Assembly (NCBI GenBank): GCA_021780075.1
Contig: JAJXZL010000028.1
Location: 1 to 64,000 of the forward strand
Direction: 5' to 3'
DNA: 64,000 nt
From: Acidobacteriota bacterium
GTDB lineage: Bacteria; Acidobacteriota; Terriglobia; Terriglobales; Acidobacteriaceae
Shown: positions 1 to 7,511 of the stretch, one piece after another
Layout: each line of letters opens with the position of its first letter
Position numbering within the stretch: position 1 is the stretch's first letter
Notes under the pieces: model-generated
Databases searched by the model: none
What the model was told of the DNA's origin: nothing
The model's input: the letters and a program-made list of their open reading frames with translations, nothing else
Translations under genes and position numbers: made by a program

Positions 1-206
1 TCCCCTGCTTGCCGATACTGTGGTAGCTTTTCTTCACGGCGGTTCTCCCTTCAAGGTTTCGCAACCCGATTCTTTCAGAATCAGGCTGGACCGCCGCTCA
101 ACTTTCAACTACAGCCGGGACACTCTCTCGAGCTGAAAGCTCAGCTATTCTGGCTCGATTAAGTCAAGAGGAGTTCGAGCGGCTCAAATCCAATCAGGCA
201 AAACAT

Positions 207-2075
207 TTGTATCTCCTCCTCTCTCCCGGAGCAACACCGCAAGAGCATTACAAAAGAGCGTTGCACGTGGGGTGGGTGCATGAACTGTTGGGCGTGAGCC
301 TTCCCATGCTGATGGAGGCCTATCACCTGTATCAGCAGAGAATCAAACGATATCTGGGTTCAACCGGTCTGGACACCCAGCAGCGTGAACTGCTCTGTAA
401 TGCACTCCACCAGCGTTTGCAACTCGATATTGAGGCGCAGATCGCCAGCCACGCCCGCTGTGATGTCGAGATCGTATCGCTGCTCGCCGCCCTTGAGAAA
501 ACAATTCAGGAAACGAGCAATCTTGCCGACCTGTTACGTCACGGCTTGCAGATACTGGGAAGTTTCAGTGGCATCTCGGCCTGCCTGTTTTCGCGGCCCG
601 ACGCCCATGGGGTGATGCAAATCGAGGCCGATGGCGGGCAGGAAGGGCGGCTCTATGCCGAGGCGCTGCAATCGCGGCGCGCACCTCCGTTCGAGATTCA
701 AACGGCGACGGAAGCAGGGAACGGGCCTGCCGGACGCGCCTGGCGCACCGGACAAATCCAGGTCAACAACTCCTTTAGCCAAGGAGACGCCATGCGCCCT
801 TGGCGCATCGAAGGGGAAAAGCGTGGGTTTCGCTCGGCGGCGGCTGTCCCCTTGCTCGATGAGTCCAGGCAAACCTTTGCCATCTTGAGTTTGTACAGCG
901 GCTGGCCGGGATTTTTCAGCGCGGTGACGCGCGAGGCCATGCTGCGGTACATCCAGCACGCCATGAGCCACGCCGTTCTGTATCGCGAGCAATCCACGGT
1001 CATTCCTGCGGACGTGCGCCGGACCTATCAGCAATGCCTCGAAGACGGGGCGGTGCAGATGCTGTATCAGCCCATCGTCGACCTGCGCACAGGCAAGCTC
1101 GATAGTGTTGAGGCTCTGGCTAGGTTGCGCGGCGCTCAGGGGCGGATCATCGCGCCAGCGGCATTCTTGCCTGCGTTTGGCAATGCCGCCTGGTTGCGCT
1201 TGTTCCAATTAGGTCTGGACCAAGTCTGCCGGGACACACGGACTTGGTACGAGCAGGAGCCGCATCTGAATCTTGCTGTGGCGCTCAATCTTCCGCCCGA
1301 CGGACTCACGCAAGACGCCTACCGGGATAGTATTTTTGAGACCTTGTTGCGTTGGGAATTGCCCGCCAGCATATTGCAGTTGGAGATGCTGGAGGCAAAG
1401 GAGTCTCTCGACCTGGCAAAGCGCGATGCGCGCATTGCGGAATTCCAGCAGGCAGGCCTGCGGATTGTGCAGGACGATTTGGGTTCCGGGCACAGTTCGC
1501 TGCTGCGCATGGACCGGGTTCCGTGCGATCGCGTGAAGATCGATCAGGCGCTGGTGCGTAGCACACTGAACAGACCAGTTCGCGCCCTGGAGTTCATCTA
1601 CCACCTCACGCTGCTGGCACAGGATTTTGGGATTCCTGTGACCGTTGAGGGCCTGGAGGATGATGGCTTGATCGAAGCTGCCGTGATTCTGGGCGCGGAT
1701 CATGGTCAGGGATATGGAATAGCCCGGCCAATGCCTGCGCAGGACGTGATGTCCTGGAACCGAGCATGGACCTTGCCGGTCAATCCAGAGCGACCCCGCA
1801 CCGCCCTGGGCGCCTTGGCGGGTTATTTGCTCTGGGATCACAAGCTCGGGCTGCTGACGGATTGGCCGGATCTCGCGGCAAACTTTATTAAGAAGCCGTC
1901 CCTGGTCCATAACTATCTGGATCGCCATGAAAAATCGGATCCAAACCTGCCCGCGATGCTGGAGCGCACGCAAATAGTTGCCTTGCAGGGACACAGAAGC
2001 CGTCAGTATGCCCATATGCGCAAGGAACTCATCGAACGGCTCGGCGAGATTTGGCTAAAGGAAAGGAAGTTTTAA
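207..2075 (+). CDS. Globin-coupled GAF-EAL c-di-GMP phosphodiesterase, 5' end disrupted
   Basis: Probably a cytoplasmic sensor enzyme that hydrolyses cyclic di-GMP. The first ~50 residues look like the end of a globin-coupled sensor (VGWVHELLGVS, with H25 in the place of the proximal haem ligand). A GAF domain follows (~95-260), then an EAL domain (~280-520), then a ~90-residue C-terminal extension. EAL catalytic signatures are present: VEALAR, LEMLE, DDLGSGHSSL, DRVKID, TVEGLE and GQGY. TTG at 207 is only the first formal start. The frame is open back to a stop at 24-26 and the upstream codons still read like globin helices (EFERLKSNQAKHL), but there is no ATG or GTG there. Either the 5' end is frameshifted or the gene begins before the window. 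Domain calls are firm; the N-terminus is not. Confidence 0.8.
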   Translation: MYLLLSPGATPQEHYKRALHVGWVHELLGVSLPMLMEAYHLYQQRIKRYLGSTGLDTQQRELLCNALHQRLQLDIEAQIASHARCDVEIVSLLAALEKTIQETSNLADLLRHGLQILGSFSGISACLFSRPDAHGVMQIEADGGQEGRLYAEALQSRRAPPFEIQTATEAGNGPAGRAWRTGQIQVNNSFSQGDAMRPWRIEGEKRGFRSAAAVPLLDESRQTFAILSLYSGWPGFFSAVTREAMLRYIQHAMSHAVLYREQSTVIPADVRRTYQQCLEDGAVQMLYQPIVDLRTGKLDSVEALARLRGAQGRIIAPAAFLPAFGNAAWLRLFQLGLDQVCRDTRTWYEQEPHLNLAVALNLPPDGLTQDAYRDSIFETLLRWELPASILQLEMLEAKESLDLAKRDARIAEFQQAGLRIVQDDLGSGHSSLLRMDRVPCDRVKIDQALVRSTLNRPVRALEFIYHLTLLAQDFGIPVTVEGLEDDGLIEAAVILGADHGQGYGIARPMPAQDVMSWNRAWTLPVNPERPRTALGALAGYLLWDHKLGLLTDWPDLAANFIKKPSLVHNYLDRHEKSDPNLPAMLERTQIVALQGHRSRQYAHMRKELIERLGEIWLKERKF

Positions 2076-2141
2076 TTCAGTTCAGGGCTCATCGCGGCCC
2101 CCGAGGGAGTCATATTGTTTGTTTCTATAACGTTTGGTGGG

Positions 2142-2159
2142 GGCGAGCGTACGCTCGCC
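2142..2159. repeat. Perfect 18-bp palindrome in the intergenic gap 2076-2413
   Basis: GGCGAGCGTACGCTCGCC is an uninterrupted palindrome, so it is more likely a protein-binding or recombination site than a terminator, since it has no loop. The same 338-bp gap holds an inverted pair GGGTCAA (2189-2195) / TTGACCC (2209-2215) and a further GGTTGACC at 2233-2240. I see no gene in the gap before 2414. Confidence 0.6.
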
Positions 2160-2413
2160 TATTGAACGTCATGGCGGAAGGCGATGAGGGGTCAACACGT
2201 ACTTTGAATTGACCCTTTGGGGGCAAGGGTCTGGTTGACCGCCGATGCTGACCTTACTCATTTTTGGTGCATTTTGGGTTCGCTTTGGCCGTAACCTCCA
2301 TGTGAACCCGCGATGGGTTTCAAGGTCTCCCATCCCGCCCAGTCCGTGAAATCACCTTATGGGAGAGGCTTCATTCCTAGCCGCTGTAATCTTGACGTTT
2401 GCAGGAGGCTATC

Positions 2414-2569
2414 ATGAGCGAACTCGAGCAGGTAATCGTAGGAGACAGTGCGGCGGCTCTCCGCCTCGGCGACATCCTGTGCCGCCTTGAACGGATCCTC
2501 ATCCAAAGCAATCTGCACGGCGCGTTACCAGTTGCCGGTGCCGAGCCGAATCTCTCGCGTGCAGGTTAG
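2414..2569 (+). CDS. Possible small protein of 51 residues
   Basis: The ATG is preceded by a strong ribosome-binding site (AGGAGG, six bases upstream). The product has no recognised domain; its middle part (ALRLGDILCRLERILIQSNL) could form an amphipathic helix. It overlaps by 45 bases the end of a decayed minus-strand coding region, so at most one of the two is functional there. The good Shine-Dalgarno sequence is the main support. It may be the start of a gene truncated when the element inserted. Confidence 0.35.
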   Translation: MSELEQVIVGDSAAALRLGDILCRLERILIQSNLHGALPVAGAEPNLSRAG

Positions 2570-3009
2570 CGTGGTTGAGATCGAGTGACACGTGCCATGG
2601 CCGTCGATGTGGCGTTCGGGTTCGGCGAAGAATTTCAGCAGGTATTCGTTGGGATTCCTCTTTACCCCCGAGGCCGGCAGGATCTTGCGCCTGCCGGCCC
2701 GATCTTTGCATGCCCTGCGGTCTTGGGCTGTTCGAGGTTGTCGACGAATCGGACAGCGATCTCCTGTCACGAAGCCACGTCGGCCAAGTCCGGGCCGAAC
2801 AAGGCGTCGAAGCTGAGACTGATGGGTTCGCGGTGAAGCATATTCGCGCCGTCCGCAATAGTGAGTTCGGCGCGGTAGGGTCCGGTCCTGGTCACGCTGA
2901 TCGCGTACCTGCCGTCGAGCGTGGATGACCCGACGATGAGATCGTCATCTTTGGGCGTCTCAAGTCCTTTCTCTCGCGATGAGACGTTAATGAATGGAGT
3001 GCGTAGTGG
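2525..3009 (-). pseudogene. Decayed coding region with an in-frame stop and a frameshift
   Basis: Reading minus from 3009, one frame gives protein-like sequence (VGSSTLDGRYAISVTRTGPY, then REPISLSFDALFGPDLADVA) up to a TGA at 2767-2769. The same frame continues sensibly past it (EIAVRFVDNLEQPKTAGHAK) to a TAA at 2662-2664. A second frame then carries plausible sequence (NPNEYLLKFFAEPERHIDGH) to a stop at 2525. No ATG or GTG lies at the 5' end, which follows the stop of the upstream gene closely. I read this as one or two small genes broken by a nonsense change and a frameshift. The family is unknown. Confidence 0.4.
2672..2699. repeat. Perfect 10-bp inverted repeat with 8-nt loop
   Basis: GGCCGGCAGG (2672-2681) and CCTGCCGGCC (2690-2699) form a strong GC hairpin inside the decayed minus-strand coding region, close to the point where its reading frame appears to shift. 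There is no T-run on either side, so it is not a classical intrinsic terminator. Confidence 0.6.
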
Positions 3010-3013
3010 CTAT

Positions 3014-3307
3014 TCAGTGTTCTCGCGGACCGCCGAGCAATTCAGCGAGTTGTGGCCGGAAGTCGGCGAGAAGCCGCAAAAGGGAACGTCGATACTGAGT
3101 CTCGGTCTCGTCTAAGTCCGCTGCGAAGTAGTCGTCCAGCCGACGGAACCGGTCTTCTGCGCAATCGATTCTTGAGTCGGCCAGTACCGCCAGGAGGAGT
3201 TCCTGCTCGAGATCATCTGTTGAAAGCCAGGCGGGCGCTTCGTAATGAACGGGTTCTCCGGCGGTGCCGGAGTCTTTACGTCGGTGAGGGTTGGTGTCGT
3301 TGGACAT
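3014..3307 (-). CDS. Small acidic protein downstream of the recombinase
   Basis: A 97-residue soluble, acidic, helix-rich protein of unknown family. The ATG at 3307 has a good ribosome-binding site (GGAGG, four bases away). It lies 137 bp downstream of the tyrosine recombinase at 3445-4356 on the same strand, so it is probably cargo of the same element. The second half (DCAEDRFRRLDDYFAADLDE) looks like a helical adaptor or regulatory segment. No catalytic motif is visible and no function is assigned. Confidence 0.6.
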   Translation of the reverse strand: MSNDTNPHRRKDSGTAGEPVHYEAPAWLSTDDLEQELLLAVLADSRIDCAEDRFRRLDDYFAADLDETETQYRRSLLRLLADFRPQLAELLGGPREH

Positions 3308-3444
3308 CTGTCCTCCTTGTTGGCCATAGGCAAGCCTGGGGCAGGCGTGTACCTACCCCGAAGCTCGAGCGGCGAAGGTGAGCGTGTGGATGTTGGAGGG
3401 TGGGCTCTGGCCGACCTGGCGACGGATATGCCAGGGCAAAGCGA

Positions 3445-4356
3445 TCAAAGCGCGAGGCGATCGTTTACTGCGTGTTGGATCTGTTGTGTGCTGTTGAGAT
3501 AACGTGCCGTGGTGGAGAGATCCTCGTGCCCGAGCAGAGCCTGAATCTGCTCCAACTCGCCGCCGGCTTTGCGGCAGAGTTTGGCGCACGTGCGGCGGAG
3601 GTCGTGGGGACTAAGGTGCCCGATGCCTGCGGCTTTTGCGGCCGTGACCACTACATCCCAAATCGCCCACGCGCTGAGCGGGAAACCTGTGACCGCGCCG
3701 CCCTTGCGCATGCGGCGAAATATCGGGCCTGAGGTGATCCCCGCGGCACCGGTCCATTCGTCAAGGGCTTCTTTCGCGGCCCGTGGTATCGGTACGGTAC
3801 GAATCCGTCCGCGTTTTCCGATGAGGTCCGCGATGACCCACCGGCCCTCGCGCCGTTGAATCAGACTGGTGTCGAGACTTGCCGCCTCTTCACGACGAAG
3901 AGCGCAATGACACAGGACGGACAGAATCGCGTAATTGCGCTTGCCGATGAGCTCCGTGCAGTCGACAGTTGCAAGCATCAGCTGCGTTTCTTCTTTTGTG
4001 AGCCAGGTTCCAAGCCGAACGCCGTTCTGGGGCACCCCAGGAACAGAGGTGAGTCGAACCGCTTCGGCTGGGTCGATGAGGCCATTCTCGCGGGCCTCGT
4101 TTACGAGTTTGCGAATCGCGCAGAGCCGTTGGTTGATCGTCGCGGCACTGAGGCCTTCGGAGACCATTGATGCGCGGTACTCCATCAGAATCATGCGCGA
4201 GATGGGCCGTCCTGCCGCCAGCGTGAACAAATCATCGAAGGCAGTCAGGTAAGCGCGCTGTGTGTGCCGGGAAACGACTGCGTTCGACAGCATCCTGCGC
4301 AGTGCAGTCAATGAGTCTGGATTTGTGACTGAGGTCTTGTATAGACAGGAAGACAC
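3445..4356 (-). CDS. Tyrosine recombinase / integrase (XerC/D-like)
   Basis: A 303-residue site-specific recombinase. An N-terminal SAM-like core-binding domain (~20-110) is followed by the catalytic domain. All expected active-site groups are visible: Arg in CALRREEA, Lys in IGKRGR, the HDLRRT box, LLGHEDLSTT, and the nucleophile Tyr in ARYLN. The GTG start at 4356 has GGAG about eight bases upstream. Length is normal for a compact Xer-type or integron-like recombinase. It faces away from a second integrase at 7512-8630; the cargo genes between them suggest a mobile element. It looks intact. Confidence 0.9.
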   Translation of the reverse strand: MSSCLYKTSVTNPDSLTALRRMLSNAVVSRHTQRAYLTAFDDLFTLAAGRPISRMILMEYRASMVSEGLSAATINQRLCAIRKLVNEARENGLIDPAEAVRLTSVPGVPQNGVRLGTWLTKEETQLMLATVDCTELIGKRNYAILSVLCHCALRREEAASLDTSLIQRREGRWVIADLIGKRGRIRTVPIPRAAKEALDEWTGAAGITSGPIFRRMRKGGAVTGFPLSAWAIWDVVVTAAKAAGIGHLSPHDLRRTCAKLCRKAGGELEQIQALLGHEDLSTTARYLNSTQQIQHAVNDRLAL

Positions 4357-4547
4357 GAAGGCTCCTCTCGCCCGGATGAGGGGACTTGACCGGCGGTGGG
4401 GTTGGGAATGGAATTGAAATCCTGGGACGGCACTTGCGGCGCTACGTTTCTCGCGCCGCCACTGGCGCCGTCTATCAGGAGATGAGGTGAGGGAGAATCG
4501 TCGTCCCGAGGAGTTTTTGGGAGCAGCCTGGGGCAGGAGCGCCCGGA

Positions 4548-4865
4548 TTATTTCACCCGCTTGTATTCGACATTGCCGAAGAAGCCAGGCCCGAGGAGAG
4601 TGTCGGTTTGCCTGACGTAAGTGAGTTCAGCGGACAGGAGCGCTCCTTTGACCTCAAGAGCGCCATCCTTATAGATGGCTCCGACTTTTCCGGACGGGCT
4701 GACAATGAGAAACTCGTCGCCGTTACGGACGACCTGAAAACTGTCGTTTGGGTTTGCCTTGTTGACCCACTTGCCAAGGAATTCAGACCCGGTGGATCGA
4801 CAGCCGCTGAGGAATACGGCGCTGAACAGTGTGATTGCGATGAAGCGAAAGATCGCTGACTTCAT
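4548..4865 (-). CDS. Small lipoprotein
   Basis: A 105-residue protein with a signal peptide and the lipobox LSGC, so the mature protein should be lipidated at that Cys and anchored in a membrane facing the periplasm. The rest is a small beta-rich domain (EFLGKWVN, VRNGDEFLIV) resembling lipocalin-like or META-like small lipoproteins, but no family is certain. The start was chosen at the ATG at 4863-4865 because it gives a clean signal peptide and is preceded by GGAGG. A longer reading upstream overlaps the neighbouring gene. It is probably cargo of the element. Confidence 0.7.
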   Translation of the reverse strand: MKSAIFRFIAITLFSAVFLSGCRSTGSEFLGKWVNKANPNDSFQVVRNGDEFLIVSPSGKVGAIYKDGALEVKGALLSAELTYVRQTDTLLGPGFFGNVEYKRVK

Positions 4866-5337
4866 AAAAAGCCTCCATTCGTTGGAACCGCGCACAAGTG
4901 CGCAAGTGAGACGAGACATCGCGGTCGACAGGCGCATCTGACTTCGGCGGAGCCGTGCACGGGGTTGTGGCAAGAGCTGCGGCGCCGGCGTACGCGAACT
5001 TCGCCTGGTTTACCCTGCCGTCGGTACTTGCCGCCGGAACTTGAAAGGCGCCACAGTCGATCGTCGAGATGGTCAAGTTGCGCTGGAACCGCTCGAGAAC
5101 GCGAAACGCAGGCGTTCGTTTTGCGGCGTCCAGGGAGTCGGCCGAAGTCCAGATCCCAATGAGCGCAAACATGCCGGGTGTTTCGCGACTTCGGAGGATG
5201 CGAAGGCCGAGAAAGCTGGTGGGGTAGTATTCCTCGGCGAGCAGAAACCACAAGCCTCCTGGCAGGTGCGCCCATAAGAACGCCTGAATCCGGATCGGAT
5301 CCGGATCGACAAAGCCGATTGTGAGTGTTCGAACCAT
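4783..5337 (-). CDS. Uncharacterised protein with a dimeric alpha-beta barrel-like segment
   Basis: 184 residues. The first ~110 read as a compact domain (MFALIGIWTSADSLDAAKRT, FRVLERFQRN) that recalls antibiotic-biosynthesis-monooxygenase-like ferredoxin folds, but the match is weak. The ATG at 5337 has GGATG just upstream. The last ~28 codons run into the start of the downstream lipoprotein in another frame and look unlike protein. The original C-terminus may therefore be lost, or the gene may end by reading through into its neighbour. Confidence 0.5.
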   Translation of the reverse strand: MVRTLTIGFVDPDPIRIQAFLWAHLPGGLWFLLAEEYYPTSFLGLRILRSRETPGMFALIGIWTSADSLDAAKRTPAFRVLERFQRNLTISTIDCGAFQVPAASTDGRVNQAKFAYAGAAALATTPCTAPPKSDAPVDRDVSSHLRTCARFQRMEAFYEVSDLSLHRNHTVQRRIPQRLSIHRV

Positions 5338-5420
5338 GGTGACATCCGGGTCAGACAAAAATGGCGGCTCGAAGTGAGCCGCCGTGGTTGCGATACGCGG
5401 ATTGAAACATCTGGCTGTTG

Positions 5421-5666
5421 TCAGTCATCCTCGTCGCAGCAGCAACCGCAATCGCTTCCTGCGGTTGAGATTCGCCAGACGAGAACGAACGGCAAGAACA
5501 GAATTGTGAGCACTATTTTGACCAGCTTCCAGCGTTCGGGTGCCGAGAGGAAACGGACGCATCGAATGATGAGGTAAACAAACGGCACCAAGATGGCGAT
5601 TTGGATAGCGAGAGACACAACCTGCCCAACAGGCGTGTTCAAGAAGTCCAAGAGGAAATCGATCAT
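5421..5666 (-). CDS. Small two-helix membrane protein with Cys/acidic tail
   Basis: 81 residues. Two hydrophobic segments (~12-34 and ~48-66) are separated by a short basic loop. The tail is unusual, holding clustered cysteines and acidic residues (DCGCCCDEDD), which could bind metal. The ATG at 5666 has AAGGAG ideally spaced. The family is unknown. It is probably expressed with the neighbouring minus-strand cargo genes of the element. Confidence 0.65.
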   Translation of the reverse strand: MIDFLLDFLNTPVGQVVSLAIQIAILVPFVYLIIRCVRFLSAPERWKLVKIVLTILFLPFVLVWRISTAGSDCGCCCDEDD

Positions 5667-5801
5667 GCTGACTCCTTTCCGGGCACGTTGGCGCGTGCCC
5701 GAAGAATGACGGTTAGATTGGAAGGCAGAAGTCTCGACGCTATGCAGAGTGCCTGGTGCTCATGACAGAGGCTGCTGGCACTTCAGGCATTAGAAGCCGG
5801 G

Positions 5802-6080
5802 CTACATGATGTAGCTGTTCTCGAAGATGAGTTCCATCTCCCCGGGTGGAAGAGTCTCTTCGTCGGGGTCGCACAGTTCCGGGTCGCGATATTCGCACTC
5901 CCGCTCATCGAATTCATCTTCGGGGTCGCGAGGGACGAGACCGTGGGCGCGGGCATAGGCGCCTCCCTCGTCCAATGCTTCGTTGAAGCGCCTGGCGCCC
6001 TCATCGCTCCAGAAATCACACGCTGGTTCCTCCTCCTCTGTTGGTTCTTTTTCCGGTGAGTTGTTGTTCGTCTTCGCCAT
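5802..6080 (-). CDS. Small, very acidic protein
   Basis: 92 residues and strongly acidic (runs such as EPTEEEEP and DPEDEFDERECEYRDPELCD), with no membrane segment. The ATG at 6080 was chosen because GGAG lies upstream and the extra residues further upstream read like noise from the opposite strand. Highly acidic small proteins on mobile elements can mimic DNA, as anti-restriction proteins do, but nothing here proves that role. It follows the zinc-ribbon/XRE gene in the same direction. Confidence 0.6.
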   Translation of the reverse strand: MAKTNNNSPEKEPTEEEEPACDFWSDEGARRFNEALDEGGAYARAHGLVPRDPEDEFDERECEYRDPELCDPDEETLPPGEMELIFENSYIM

Positions 6081-6223
6081 CCGATGACTCCTTCCGCGGG
6101 CAGGCTTCTGACCAGGCCTGGCCCACATCTTGATTGTCGGAGCAAACTGGTGTCCGGACATCGAAACAGTACTTTGGGGTTGTTCCACACAGGCACATCG
6201 ATTCCATCCAGAGGTTGCATTGT

Positions 6224-6652
6224 TCAACCGCTGCCCGGGGATTTCGAAGCCTTTCGGGGATCGAAGCCCTCGAAGCGCAGGATTACCGCGGTCAGGCCCA
6301 GGGCCCGAGCGAGCGGTAGAAGCTTGCTGACGGGAAGGAGTACATGCCCGCACTCGAGCTTGGATAAGTAACTCCGGTTCATTTTCGCGGCCAAGATTGC
6401 GAGCTGCGACTGAGACATGCGGCGGTGCTTGCGTAATAAGCGGAGCATCACGCCCATACTGCGAGCAAGCTGGTCCCGCTGTTCTTGGGGAAAAGAACTA
6501 AGTAGACTGTCGATTTCAATCTTCAGGTACTGAAGAGTAAGAGGGTTGTGGCACCGAACGCAATTCCCGCTACGTGGATATTGGCGGGTATTGCAGCGCC
6601 GGCAGGTGATGGTCTCGCTGTCGCGGATGGAGGGAAGAAATTGAGTAGACAT
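6224..6652 (-). CDS. Zinc-ribbon plus XRE-type HTH regulator
   Basis: 142 residues. The N-terminus carries two CxxC pairs (CRRCN and CVRCH), a probable zinc ribbon. A Cro/CI-type helix-turn-helix follows at ~70-125 (LRLLRKHRRMSQSQLAILAA, then NRSYLSKLECG). It is probably a DNA-binding regulator of the element. The ATG at 6652 has AAAGGA six bases upstream. It is first in a run of small same-strand genes (6080-3014), so it may control them. The zinc-ribbon/XRE fusion is uncommon but not unknown. Confidence 0.75.
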   Translation of the reverse strand: MSTQFLPSIRDSETITCRRCNTRQYPRSGNCVRCHNPLTLQYLKIEIDSLLSSFPQEQRDQLARSMGVMLRLLRKHRRMSQSQLAILAAKMNRSYLSKLECGHVLLPVSKLLPLARALGLTAVILRFEGFDPRKASKSPGSG

Positions 6653-6841
6653 GGCTTTCCTTTGAACAGGCGTGAGGTAAAGTCGTCGGGATCAGGAAGG
6701 CTCCGACTGACGTTGGATGGACAGGAAGCGGTGCGCGGCGCCGGCTCTGCGACAGTGAAGTCTGCTGCTCAGAATGAGCCGCAGGCTTCGCGCGCTGGCA
6801 GCTTGTTAGGTATTGAGGAGAAACCAAGATCGCAAAGACCG

Positions 6842-7162
6842 TCAGTTGGAGGAAATCTCTCCGCGTTCCTCAAGGACCGCCTCCAGGTCGAAGTCGTGGG
6901 CATCGGGGACATGTGCAGACCGGGACGCTATGCAAGTGAAATTGGATGGTGGCACGTGAGGCCTGTAGTTTCCGGCTTGAACAGACTCCGGCGAGTGGAC
7001 CCTATACCCTCCGACCCACAGTCTGTCGCTGAGCGCGACCGCGTAGCCAAGTTCAGCCAACTGACTTTCGATTTCGTCATTGATTGAACCCGGGGGCACG
7101 TCCGCGTAGCCGCGGTCGCTCCTCTCAACTGCCGCGATCACATTAACTACCGCACGATACAT
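6842..7162 (-). CDS. Hypothetical protein of the element
   Basis: 106 residues, soluble, with no recognised domain. The helical first half (SINDEIESQLAELGYAVALS) and an acidic C-terminal helix are the only visible structure. The ATG at 7162 has AAAGGA about six bases upstream, while the longer reading to 7264 lacks such a site. It is transcribed away from the integrase at 7512. Confidence 0.5.
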   Translation of the reverse strand: MYRAVVNVIAAVERSDRGYADVPPGSINDEIESQLAELGYAVALSDRLWVGGYRVHSPESVQAGNYRPHVPPSNFTCIASRSAHVPDAHDFDLEAVLEERGEISSN

Positions 7163-7511
7163 TTCGTTCCTTTCTGTTCTTACGTCCTGCTGGCGAAGAC
7201 CGCGCTCAGGGCTAACTACCGGCTCTTTGCATTTGGCTGGATGCACGTACCTGGTTTGTACCACTGACGAGATTCCCCAGACTGCAGCAGGGCGACCGGA
7301 AGGAGGTCGTGGGTCTGGAATAGAGGGTGTTGTGAACCGAAGGAATTGACCAGTGACCGAAGCCTGAGGCAGGGGGCAAGATAGGACTTCAACAGTGACG
7401 GGATCCTCAACCCTTGTCAGTCTCCCGTCCGCGATCGAGCCATAAAAACCAATCCTAAGCAGCGGCGACGTGTGCCATACGTGCGCCGCATTTCACGTCT
7501 TAGGAGGAAAT
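7163..7511. other. Divergent intergenic region before the integrase
   Basis: 349 bp between two divergent starts. It should hold the promoters of both genes and possibly the attachment site. No clear gene is visible. Short GC-rich repeats (ACGTGTGCC / ACGTGCGCC near 7468-7487) lie close to the integrase start, which has a strong site GGAGG at 7503-7507. Confidence 0.4.
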
